Notes: a model not told the origin generated them from the sequence alone. Shown: positions 18,079-26,594, counted from the stretch's first letter. The stretch is DNA of 33,545 nt from Deltaproteobacteria bacterium (GCA_011376105.1 DRPG01000452.1:1-33545); one strand, 5' to 3'. Numbers and translations: made by a program.

Positions 18079-21000
18079 ATGGCTAAGGCAAACGACGAAC
18101 CCCTGGAGATGGGCGGGCTGCCGCTCAAGCCCGGTTCCCGTATTGGAAGCTATGTTTTCATGCGGGAGATCGGCAGCGGCGGCATGGCCCGGGTGCTCCT
18201 GGCCAAGGATCCAGCTGGCGCCCTGGTGGCGCTGAAGGTGCTACGCAAGTCCCGGTTCAAGACCGGGTTGGTACGGTTCCGTCGCGAGTTCCGGGCCTTG
18301 TCACGGATCAACCACCCCAACGTGATCCGGGTCGAGGCCTATGGGGATCTGCACGGTCACCCCTACATCGCGATGGAGTTCGTCGACGGCCCCGATCTAC
18401 ACTCCCGGATCCGGAGCTTCCGCACTTGGGATCCCGACAAGCGTTGGCGTCGGGTCGAGCAGATCCTCATCGATCTGTGCCGGGCGCTGTCCGCGATCCA
18501 TCGCCGGGGGCTGGTTCACCGGGATCTCAAGCCGTCCAACGTGCTGATCACCCGCGAGGGGGAGTGCAAGCTCACCGACTTCGGCATCGTCAAGGACCTC
18601 GATCCTTCCCACGATCCCCACCTGTCCACCACCCTGGTGGGCACCTGGGCCTACGCCTCCCCCGAGCAGATCACCGGTAGCCCGCTGGATCATCGCTCCG
18701 ATCTGTACTCCCTGGGCGTGATCTTGTTTGCGATGCTCACCGGCAAGCGCCCGTTCGTGGCCAACGACATGGCGGGCTACCTCACCCTGCACCGGGATCG
18801 ACCTGCGCCGGCTCCGAGGGACGTCAACCGGGACATCCCCGATCACCTCGACGAGATCTGCAGGAGGCTGCTGCAGAAGGCGCCGAGGGATCGCTACCAG
18901 TCCGCCCAGGAGATCCTGTATCGCCTCGAGGCCGAGGAGCGCGTGCCCCCGCCCAGCGAGGCGGACGGCTGGAACCCCCCGCTGGTGGGGCGGGCTCTCG
19001 AGATCGAGGCGATCACCGACGCGGTGGCGGGGCTCACCGCCAGCCGTGGCGGGGTGGTGATCCTCGAGGGGGACGACGGCGCAGGCAAGTCGAGGCTGCT
19101 GTCGGTGGCCATCGATCGCTCTCAGGCGCTAGGGATCCCGTTCCATCGCGGCGAGTTCCACTCAGAGGAGCCCACCTTCCGGGTCCTGCTCCGGATGGTG
19201 CAGCAGATCCTGGCCGATCAGGGGGAGCAGGCACCCGCGGCCCTCAAGGGCAGCATCGAGGCCTGGCTCAAGGGCAGGGAGGCCCCCAAGGACGCGGCCC
19301 ATGCGGTCTACGACGCGGCCCGGGAGGCCCTGGATCTAGTGCTCGACGACGGGCCCCAGCTGGTGGTCCTCGACGATCTGCACGAGGCGAACCCCCGGGA
19401 GCTGCACCTGCTGTCGTTCTTGGTCCGCACCCTGATCGGCAACGAGGACCTGCCGCTGTTGGTGATCGCCTCCCTCCGCCCCAAGGCCAACGCCGCCGCC
19501 GACGGCCTCGCCGCGGGCGAGGGGCTGGGGGTAGAGCCGATGGAGATGAGCGTGGGCGCGCTGTCCCGGGAGGATCTCGCGGAGATCCTGTTCGAGCTGG
19601 TGGGCGACTCGCTCGGCGCACGCCTGCTCGCCCAGCGGCTGCACAAGGAGACCGAGGGCAACGCCTACTTCGTCACCGAGTTCCTGCGCTCCCTGCTGTC
19701 CCAGGGGGTGATCCGCAAGACCGGCGACGGAGGCCACGAGCTGGGCATCGATCCCGACGAGATCGTCACCGGCCACCTCGAGATCCCGATCGGCGTGCGC
19801 CAGATGATGAAGAGCCGGCTGGACGCGATCGATCCCGAGGATCGGGGCGTGCTCGAGGTCCTGGCCGTCGAGTCGAGGGACGTCGATCTCGACGTGCTGC
19901 TGGACGTGCTCGACGAGGACGAGGAGATCGTGCTCGACAGCCTCGATCGGCTGCTCGCTTCGGGGATCGTGCGGGAGCGCCGGATCGGCGACACGATCTA
20001 CCACTCGGTGACCCACCGAAAGTTCGCCGACGTGGTGTACCGCGATCTCGACGCAGAGCGGAGGGCGTGGCTGCACCGGCGGATGGCCGCGGCGATGGAG
20101 CTGCACTACGCCAACCAGCCCGCAGCGCTGGAGATCGTCGGCGAGCACTACCGCAAGGCGGGGGACGCAGGCCGGGCCTACCGCTACCTGGTGGCCGCCG
20201 CCAAGCGGCTCGCCGATCGCTCCCTGATGCAGGAGGCCTGGGACCTGACGGAGAAGGCGGGCACCCTGGAGGGCTCAGCGATGGCGGATCTCCCGTCGGC
20301 GAGCTTTCGCTCTTTTCGTAGAGACAACCTCACGGTTCGAGCCACGGTGCTGTACAACCGGGCGGAGTGGGCCGACGCTGAGCAGACCTGGCGCGCGGTG
20401 TTGGCACTGTCCGAAGAGGACGCAGATCCAAGGGCGGCCTGTGAGGCCCGGCTGCGGCTGGCCACGGTGCTGCGCAGGCGGGGGCAGCACGACGACAGCC
20501 GCGAGTTCGCTGAGCTGGCCCTGGAGGCCAGCCGGCGGCTGCACTTCCGGGAGGGCGTCGCCGAGGCGCTGCACTGCATGGCCGCCCTGGCCTGGTCCGA
20601 GGGCCAGCTCGACGAGTGTGAGCGCCTGGCGAGCGAGGGGCTGCGGGTGGCCCAGGGCAACCAGCTAGCGGATCGCCGCGCCGAGCTGCTGCTGGCCCTG
20701 ACCGCGGCCCAGGCCACCCGGGGCCACCTCGCCGCGGCGACCAGCGGGCTGACCGAGGCCGAGGGCATCTTCCGAGAGCTCCGGATGAAGCGCCCCCGCT
20801 GCCTGGCCCTGGCCAACATCGCCGAGCTGCTGATGTGGCAGGGAGAGCCCCTGCAGGCTCGGCAGCGGGCCCACATCGCGGTCGAGCTGTCCCGGGAGCT
20901 GGACTACAAGCTCGGTCGCACCGCAGCCACCCGCGCCATGAGCGCGTCCGCCCTGGATCTCGGGCTGTACGAGGAGGCCGAGGAGGGGCTGCACGAGGCG

Positions 21001-21609
21001 CTACAGCTCGCCCGCAGCATCGATCTGCCCGAGGAGATCCTCGCCTGCCTGGTGGCCCTGACCCAGCTGTCGCTGGAGCGACGCGAGCTACAGCAGGCTC
21101 GCCAGTACGGCGCCCGGGGGATCGAGGTGGTGCTGCGGCGGGATCCAGAGCGCTACCTCCCCATCCTCCAGACCCACCTGGCCCGGGCCGAGGCCCCCAC
21201 CGATCGGGGCGCGGCCGAGGCCCTGATCCAGCGAGCGTCCGCCGCCCTGCCCGAGCTGCCCCTGCCCCGCAGGACCCAGGTCCAGCTGGGGCTGGCCTGG
21301 GCCAACCTCGGGATCCAGGACTACGCCGCCGCCCGGAGCGCAGCGAGGCTGGTGCTACAGACCGCCGGGGGCCGGGGCTTCCGCCTGCTGTCGCTCGAGG
21401 CCCGCGCCCTGATGGTCCAGCTCACCGACGGCGAGGAGCAGCAGACCCACCGAGTCGTCGGCCAAGAGCTGGCGCGGGACTTCCGCGCGGGCCTGGCGCC
21501 GGACATGGCGCGGGCCTTCATGCGGCGCCCGTTCCTCAAGTTCCTCGACGATCCGCCCCCCGTCCAGGGCTGCCCCTCCCCCGAGCGCGCCCCGTCCTCC
21601 GATGTCTGA
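18079..21609 (+). CDS. Ser/Thr protein kinase - AAA ATPase - TPR protein (kinase 3)
   Basis: GSGGMARV, VALK, HRDLKPSN, DFG, SPE; Walker A GDDGAGKS, Walker B LVVLDDLHEAN; TPR-like C-terminus. Confidence 0.93.
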   Translation: MAKANDEPLEMGGLPLKPGSRIGSYVFMREIGSGGMARVLLAKDPAGALVALKVLRKSRFKTGLVRFRREFRALSRINHPNVIRVEAYGDLHGHPYIAMEFVDGPDLHSRIRSFRTWDPDKRWRRVEQILIDLCRALSAIHRRGLVHRDLKPSNVLITREGECKLTDFGIVKDLDPSHDPHLSTTLVGTWAYASPEQITGSPLDHRSDLYSLGVILFAMLTGKRPFVANDMAGYLTLHRDRPAPAPRDVNRDIPDHLDEICRRLLQKAPRDRYQSAQEILYRLEAEERVPPPSEADGWNPPLVGRALEIEAITDAVAGLTASRGGVVILEGDDGAGKSRLLSVAIDRSQALGIPFHRGEFHSEEPTFRVLLRMVQQILADQGEQAPAALKGSIEAWLKGREAPKDAAHAVYDAAREALDLVLDDGPQLVVLDDLHEANPRELHLLSFLVRTLIGNEDLPLLVIASLRPKANAAADGLAAGEGLGVEPMEMSVGALSREDLAEILFELVGDSLGARLLAQRLHKETEGNAYFVTEFLRSLLSQGVIRKTGDGGHELGIDPDEIVTGHLEIPIGVRQMMKSRLDAIDPEDRGVLEVLAVESRDVDLDVLLDVLDEDEEIVLDSLDRLLASGIVRERRIGDTIYHSVTHRKFADVVYRDLDAERRAWLHRRMAAAMELHYANQPAALEIVGEHYRKAGDAGRAYRYLVAAAKRLADRSLMQEAWDLTEKAGTLEGSAMADLPSASFRSFRRDNLTVRATVLYNRAEWADAEQTWRAVLALSEEDADPRAACEARLRLATVLRRRGQHDDSREFAELALEASRRLHFREGVAEALHCMAALAWSEGQLDECERLASEGLRVAQGNQLADRRAELLLALTAAQATRGHLAAATSGLTEAEGIFRELRMKRPRCLALANIAELLMWQGEPLQARQRAHIAVELSRELDYKLGRTAATRAMSASALDLGLYEEAEEGLHEALQLARSIDLPEEILACLVALTQLSLERRELQQARQYGARGIEVVLRRDPERYLPILQTHLARAEAPTDRGAAEALIQRASAALPELPLPRRTQVQLGLAWANLGIQDYAAARSAARLVLQTAGGRGFRLLSLEARALMVQLTDGEEQQTHRVVGQELARDFRAGLAPDMARAFMRRPFLKFLDDPPPVQGCPSPERAPSSDV

Positions 21610-22906
21610 CGAGCGCAAGCGGGACAAGCTCAAGCAGATCACCAGCTCCTGGGCGAGCCGCACCCTGGCCTCAGGCCGGGTCGCGCTGAGGCTGTCCTCC
21701 GCCGCGGGGCGCAGGGTGGTGCGGGCCGCGGGCGAGGCCAGCGATGCCCACCTGGGCACCTCCATCGCCGACGATCTCGACGCGATGAAGGGCCTGGCGA
21801 TGAAGGCCGGCCAGATGGCGAGCTACCTTGAGGGCTCGATGCCACCGGAGGCCCAGCGCATGCTGCGCAGGCTGCAGCAAGGAGGTGAGCCGCTGGAGCT
21901 CGCCACCCTGCGCCCCGTCGTCGAAGACAGCCTCGGCGCGACCCTCGAGGCGCTGTTCGAGGACTTCGATCCCGAGCCCCTGGCCAGCGCGTCCATCGCC
22001 CAGGTCCACCGCGCCACCTTCGAAGGGCGCGACGTCGTGGTCAAGATCCAGTACCCCCACATCGCAGAGACCTTCGAGGTCGATCTCGGCCACCTACGTC
22101 GCATCGGCGCCCTGGCCTGGTTCGGCAGCGCGATGCAGGCGGGCGAGCTGGTCGGGGAGCTCCGGGATCGGCTCGCCGAGGAGTGCGACTTCGAGGTGGA
22201 GGCCAACAACCAGCGTCGGTTCCAGGCCCTGTGGGCCGGCGCCCCCTGGGTCCAGATCCCCGAGGTGATCGAGGCCCGCAGCTCGTCGGTCGTCCTGACC
22301 TCGACCTTTGCCGAGGGGCAGAGCTTCTACCCGTTCATCGAGGCCGCCGACGCCGGGGCCCGCAACCTGGCGGGCGAGCGCCTGTTCTCCTTTGCCTTTG
22401 GCTCGATCTTCGGCCATGGCTGCCTACACGGAGATCCTCACCCGGGCAACTACCTGTTCCCCGAGCACGGCGAGCAGGTGGTGTTTCTCGACTTTGGCTG
22501 TGTGCGCTGGTTCGACGCCGAGTTCGTCCAGACCTGGAAGCGCCTGGCCCGGGTGGTGCTCGAGGGTCGACGCGCCGATCTGGCCGACGTCATGGTCGAC
22601 ACCGGCATGGTCCCCGATCCAGATCGCTACGACTTCGACTATCACTGGCAGGTCATGCGCTACCTGTACGAGCCCTTCCTCACCCCCCGGTTCCGCTACA
22701 CCCACGACTACGTGAAGCGGAGCTGGAGCCTGCTCGCTTGGGATAACCCCAACCTCCGCCGGACCCGAATGCCGCGGCCCTGGGTCCTGACGAGCCGACT
22801 GCAGTGGGGGCTCAACAGCGTTCTGGCCTTGCTCGGGGCCGAGGCCGACTTTGGCACCCTGTTCCGCGAGGCGCTGCAGACCCCCCTGGTGATCATGCCC
22901 CGGTGA
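21602..22906 (+). CDS. ABC1/UbiB/ADCK-family atypical kinase
   Basis: KAGQMASYL (KxGQ), SASIAQVHRA, HGDPHPGN, FLDFGCV; 8-nt overlap with kinase 3. Confidence 0.92.
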   Translation: MSDERKRDKLKQITSSWASRTLASGRVALRLSSAAGRRVVRAAGEASDAHLGTSIADDLDAMKGLAMKAGQMASYLEGSMPPEAQRMLRRLQQGGEPLELATLRPVVEDSLGATLEALFEDFDPEPLASASIAQVHRATFEGRDVVVKIQYPHIAETFEVDLGHLRRIGALAWFGSAMQAGELVGELRDRLAEECDFEVEANNQRRFQALWAGAPWVQIPEVIEARSSSVVLTSTFAEGQSFYPFIEAADAGARNLAGERLFSFAFGSIFGHGCLHGDPHPGNYLFPEHGEQVVFLDFGCVRWFDAEFVQTWKRLARVVLEGRRADLADVMVDTGMVPDPDRYDFDYHWQVMRYLYEPFLTPRFRYTHDYVKRSWSLLAWDNPNLRRTRMPRPWVLTSRLQWGLNSVLALLGAEADFGTLFREALQTPLVIMPR

Positions 22907-22961
22907 GCACCGGGCGAGCCAGGTGAGCACCGGGCGAGCCAGGTGAGCACCGGGCGAGCCA
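22902..22961. repeat. 20-bp tandem repeat x3 (ggtgagcaccgggcgagcca)
   Basis: Three identical copies 22902-22921, 22922-22941, 22942-22961; first copy contains the UbiB stop codon. Confidence 0.98.
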
Positions 22962-23152
22962 GGGACCTGGCTCCTGCCCCTGATCGAGGCCCTCGACGAT
23001 GTAGGGGTGATCCAGCCTCCGCAGCAGCCGGCCCTCCCGGTGAGACCGGGCCAGGCGCTCGGGCAGGTGGGTGGGCTCGCTGTGCCGGAGCACCTCCAGC
23101 GCGGATCGGCGCCCGGGATCGTCGACATGGTGGCTCCAAGACACCGTCGCCA

Positions 23153-23252
23153 TGCCCCCGTGCCCCCGTGCCCCCGTGCCCCGTGCCCCGTGCCCCGTGC
23201 CCCGTGCCCCGTGCCCCCGTGCCCCGTGCCCCGTGCCCCGTGCCCCGTGCCC
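23153..23252. repeat. GTGCCCC(C) heptamer/octamer minisatellite, about 14 units
   Basis: Successive units of 8,8,7,7,7,7,7,8,7,7,7,7,6 bp from 23160, preceded by TGCCCCC. Confidence 0.98.
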
Positions 23253-23320
23253 GATGGGGCGCTCCACCACCCAGGATCCAGGACGACGCATCGGGTTCAT
23301 GGAGTTGCATCGTGCCACGA

Positions 23321-24121
23321 TCAGCGCCTCTTCCGCTGGAGCCGGTGGATCCGGAGCCGGTGGGCTGCGTCGAACAGGCTGCTCGTGCTGATCAACACCG
23401 CGGTCGCGGTGCTCACCGCGATCGCCCCCGCGATCAGGAACAGGATCACGATCTGGTAGCGCGCAGCCAGCACGGGATCGACCCCCCCCAGGATCTGCCC
23501 CGTCATCATCCCTGGGATGGACACCAGCCCGACCACGCTCATGGAGTTGAGGATCGGGATCAGCCCCGTCCGGATGGCGTCGGCCACCACAGGCCGGCTG
23601 GCCTCCCACCAGGTCGCCCCCCGGGCCAGCAGCAGCTCGACCTCGACCCGACCGGTGTCCAGCTGATCCAGGCTCCGCTCCAGCCCCAGGCCCACCCCGG
23701 TTAGCGCGTTGCCCAGGATCATGCCCAGCAGTGGGACGAGATACTGCGGCGACCACCAGGGCTGAACTCTGACGATCACCGTGGTGGCGAGGATCGTGGT
23801 GGTGATCCCGCCCAGCGCCAGGGCCCCGAGGGCGGAGGAGAACAGGCCACGGTGGCTCCGGGAGACCCGCCCCAGGGCCTCCCGGGCCCCGATCATGATC
23901 ATGATCCCACCGAGGAGAAACACCAGCAGGGGCTGCTCCCAGGCCAGCACCGGCGCCAGCACGTAGCCCAGCAGGGTCAGCTGCAGCACGCTGCGCAGCG
24001 CCGCCACCCCCACCCGCCGGGTCAGCCCCAGCCCGAGCCACGCCGACAGGAGGCCATGGAGCAGCAGCAGCGACGACGCCAGCGCCACGTCCAGCGCAGA
24101 CAGCGGGATCGGGCCGCTCAC
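23321..24121 (-). CDS. fetB: ABC transporter permease, FetB/UPF0014 family
   Basis: RSVLQLTLLGYVLAPVL, GMILGNALTGVGLGLERS, SMSVVGLVSIPGMMTGQILGGVDP family motifs; GTG start overlapping the fetA stop. Confidence 0.85.
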   Translation of the reverse strand: MSGPIPLSALDVALASSLLLLHGLLSAWLGLGLTRRVGVAALRSVLQLTLLGYVLAPVLAWEQPLLVFLLGGIMIMIGAREALGRVSRSHRGLFSSALGALALGGITTTILATTVIVRVQPWWSPQYLVPLLGMILGNALTGVGLGLERSLDQLDTGRVEVELLLARGATWWEASRPVVADAIRTGLIPILNSMSVVGLVSIPGMMTGQILGGVDPVLAARYQIVILFLIAGAIAVSTATAVLISTSSLFDAAHRLRIHRLQRKRR

Positions 24122-24735
24122 CGGGATCCCATCGAGATCACGTCGGCGCCCAGGCGCTCGATCTGCGCTGGATCGTGGGTGACCCACAGCGCGGTGCGCC
24201 CGGCCAGCAGCGCCTCCACCGCACCCACCAGCGCTGGATCCAGGGCGGCGGTGGGCTCGTCCAGCAGCAGGACCTCGGGGGCGGTGGACAGGGCCAGGGC
24301 GAGGTGCAGGCGCTGGCGCTCTCCTCCAGACAGCGAGGCCCAGGGCTGCTCCCACGCAGCCTGTGGCAGCGACAGCCGGGCCGCGACCTCGCAGGGATCG
24401 GGTCCGTCCGGGGGGTGGGTGCGCAGGGTCTCGAGCCGGGCCCGCCAGGCCGCGGGGGTTGCGGAGACGATCGGGGCGCCCTGGGGCACATACGCGACCC
24501 GGGCCCGCCAGGTAGGCATCCCCCAGGCCTCTGGTGGGCGGCCATGCAGGGTGATCGTGCCCTCGTCCGCTGGATCGAGGCCGGCGAGCAGCCGCAGCAG
24601 CTGGGTCTTGCCGGTGCCCGACGCCCCCTGCACACAGCAGCTCGTGCCAGCCCGCAGGGTCAACCCGAGGCCCTGGAACAGGATCCGCTCCCCGATCCGA
24701 CGGGTCAGCCCTCGGGCCTCGAGCACCGCGCTCAA
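24118..24735 (-). CDS. fetA: ABC transporter ATPase, FetA-like
   Basis: Walker A GASGTGKT, LSGGERQR signature, LLLDEPTAALD; TTG start overlapping the DUF2063 stop. Confidence 0.85.
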   Translation of the reverse strand: MSAVLEARGLTRRIGERILFQGLGLTLRAGTSCCVQGASGTGKTQLLRLLAGLDPADEGTITLHGRPPEAWGMPTWRARVAYVPQGAPIVSATPAAWRARLETLRTHPPDGPDPCEVAARLSLPQAAWEQPWASLSGGERQRLHLALALSTAPEVLLLDEPTAALDPALVGAVEALLAGRTALWVTHDPAQIERLGADVISMGSR

Positions 24736-25520
24736 GGCTCACCAGGCGGCGCGGCCAGCTGGACCAGGCTCCGCTCCGAGAAGTCCCGGAACCAGGTCCC
24801 GATCTCATCGGTGAGGTGCTCGGCGTCGACGAGCCCCCGTGCGAAGACGTCCTCGATCGCCTCGGGCACCCCCCGCCCGGCCGCGATCCCCTGCAGGATC
24901 CCCCACGCGGGCAGCGGCACCACCCAGTGCCGCATCTTCCGGCCCCGACGGAACACCACCAGGGGAAAGTCGGCGGCCTGTAGCCCGGGCAGGGGCCGGC
25001 GTGACAGGGCGGCCGAGCGCAGGCTGTGGACGTTGTGCCTGAGCCGCAGCAGCCGAACGTGGGGCTGCAGCTGCAGACGGGGCATCGTCGCGAGCTCAGC
25101 TGGCTGGATCGGCCGCCCCTCCGCGGCGTCGAAGCCCTCCTGCACCGCACGGTCCAGCAGGGCCATCTCCACCAGGTGGGCGCCGACGCCGGGCTGCTCG
25201 GCGAGCCACCCGGGCAGCGCGTCGGCGATCCGGTTCAGGGTCCAGGACGACGGAGGATGATCCGCGAGATAGCGCCTCAGCAGGCGCTCCCCGGCCTCCT
25301 CGTCGTCCCCCTGCAGCAGGGCGGCGAGGCCAGGGACCTCATCGAGCAGTGCATCGTACAGGCGAAGCCGGTACTGCTGGACATAGATCCCGATCTGCTC
25401 CTCGGGGGAGCACACCGGCCCCCCGGCGAACCAGTCCCCCCGGACGGGAGCCGCCCCCCGGATCATCTCGACCATCTGCTCCCGCCAGTCCGGTGGCAGC
25501 TCCCCGCTGCGCTGCCCCAT
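24732..25520 (-). CDS. DUF2063 family protein (BufC/HvfC-like)
   Basis: IYVQQYRLRLYDALLDEVPGLAALLG-type motif, SWTLNRIADALPGWL; directly after a DUF692 gene. Confidence 0.85.
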   Translation of the reverse strand: MGQRSGELPPDWREQMVEMIRGAAPVRGDWFAGGPVCSPEEQIGIYVQQYRLRLYDALLDEVPGLAALLQGDDEEAGERLLRRYLADHPPSSWTLNRIADALPGWLAEQPGVGAHLVEMALLDRAVQEGFDAAEGRPIQPAELATMPRLQLQPHVRLLRLRHNVHSLRSAALSRRPLPGLQAADFPLVVFRRGRKMRHWVVPLPAWGILQGIAAGRGVPEAIEDVFARGLVDAEHLTDEIGTWFRDFSERSLVQLAAPPGEP

Positions 25521-26353
25521 CAGAGGCTCCCGGGGGCCCCGGACGGGGCGGGCTCCGCCCCCCCCGTGATCCGATCCCGCAGGGCCCGGGCCCGGGCCGC
25601 CTCCTCAGCCAGGCGCTCCCAGGAGGGGATGTTGCCGTCCCACTCGATGAGGGTGCTCACCGGACCGAGCCGCTCGATCGCGTGCGCGTACAGCGCCCAG
25701 ACCTCGTCGCACACCGGCGCGTCGTGGGTGTCGAGCCGGTAGCCCTCCCTCACCGAGTGCCCCGCGAGGTGGATCTGCACCACCCGATCAGCGGGGATCT
25801 GATCGAGGTAGTGCTCTGGATCGAAGCCATGGTTGATGGAGCTCACGAAGACGTTGTTGACATCGAGCAGCAGCGCGATGTCCGCGCGCTCCGCCAGCTC
25901 CGCGATGAAGGCCCACTCGGGCATCGTGCTCGCCTCGAAGGACAGGTAGGAAGAAGGATTCTCCAGGGCAAAGGGGCACGGCAGCGCTCCTGCGATGCGC
26001 TTGCTCCGCTCGACCATGTGCCCGAGGACCTCGGGCGTGTAGGGCACCGGCAGCAGATCGTGGGTGTTGACCCTCCGAGAGCGGGTGAAACAGACATGAT
26101 CGCTTAGCCAGGGCGTCCGGGTGTGGCGTGCCAGCGCGACCAGCCGCTGAGTGTGCTCGACGTCCTCTTCACCCCCGATCGACATCGACACCCCATGCTG
26201 CACCACGGGGTAGGCATCCAGGAGACGATCGAGGTGGAAGCGTGGAGATCCCCCGTCAACCATGAAGTTCTCGCTGATGATCTCGAACCAATCCATCTCA
26301 GGGCGGTGCTCGACGATGTGCCCGTAGTGCGGCACGCGAAAGCCGACCCCCAC
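25520..26353 (-). CDS. DUF692 family protein, MNIO (multinuclear non-heme iron oxidative) enzyme, BufB-like
   Basis: GVGFRVPHY, WFEIISENFM, HGVSMSIGG, LSDHVCF, ENPSSYL, LLLDVNNVFVSS, QIHLAGH, IEWDGNIP motifs; start may lie slightly upstream. Confidence 0.92.
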   Translation of the reverse strand: MGVGFRVPHYGHIVEHRPEMDWFEIISENFMVDGGSPRFHLDRLLDAYPVVQHGVSMSIGGEEDVEHTQRLVALARHTRTPWLSDHVCFTRSRRVNTHDLLPVPYTPEVLGHMVERSKRIAGALPCPFALENPSSYLSFEASTMPEWAFIAELAERADIALLLDVNNVFVSSINHGFDPEHYLDQIPADRVVQIHLAGHSVREGYRLDTHDAPVCDEVWALYAHAIERLGPVSTLIEWDGNIPSWERLAEEAARARALRDRITGGAEPAPSGAPGSL

Positions 26354-26431
26354 GCCCAGATCGGGGACCCGGAACCTGGAGACACAGCGCCTCTGTGATC
26401 CTCGGTGCTCGATGGCGACCTCCCTCGTCCC

Positions 26432-26457
26432 GAGCCTCTATCCGGAGCCTCTATCCG
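26432..26457. repeat. 13-bp tandem duplication (gagcctctatccg x2)
   Basis: Direct reading. Confidence 0.95.
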
Positions 26458-26594
26458 GAGCCGCGCCCCCGAGCCGCCGTCGAGCGCCCACGACACACGC
26501 TCAGGCGCACCCCACGACACACGCTCAGGCGCACCCCACGACACACGCTCAGGCGCACCCCACGACACACGCTCAGGCGCACCCCACGACACAA
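26451..26594 (-). CDS. Speculative 47-aa micro-ORF encoding (G)VRLSVCR x4 with 5 Cys, upstream of and co-directional with DUF692
   Basis: TTG TGT CGT [GGG GTG CGC CTG AGC GTG TGT CGT]x4 GGG CGC TCG ... TAG; no recognisable leader or strong RBS. Confidence 0.15.
   Translation of the reverse strand: MCRGVRLSVCRGVRLSVCRGVRLSVCRGVRLSVCRGRSTAARGRGSG
26489..26594. repeat. 24-bp tandem repeat, 4 full copies plus 10 bp
   Basis: cacgacacacgctcaggcgcaccc at 26489, 26513, 26537, 26561, partial at 26585. Confidence 0.98.

Larger units (their letters stand above)
22893..23300 (-). pseudogene. N-lobe relic of a Ser/Thr protein kinase (MNPMRRPGSWVVERPIGHG-[repeat]-GMATVSWSHHVDDPGRRSALEVLRH...LLRRLDHPYIVEGLDQGQEPGPW)
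   Basis: beta1/G-loop/beta3/alphaC-like order matches the kinases in this window; VALK Lys replaced by Glu (ALEV); no C-lobe; frame runs into the 20-bp repeats and stops inside the UbiB 3' end. Confidence 0.7.

Noticed and set aside
23153-23252. CRISPR array interpretation of the GTGCCCC repeats
   Set aside because: Units are 7-8 bp, contiguous and lack spacers; no cas genes are nearby.
22708-23310. 200-aa minus ORF with GARGTGHGARG repeats in another frame
   Set aside because: Alternative frame of the same minisatellite antisense to UbiB; only the 23300-start frame shows kinase motifs.
23321-25150. 609-aa minus ORF merging FetB with upstream sequence
   Set aside because: Only the last 266 codons are FetB-like; the upstream part is an out-of-frame reading of the FetA and DUF2063 genes.
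26489-26594. CRISPR array interpretation of the 24-bp repeats
   Set aside because: Directly contiguous identical units without spacers.
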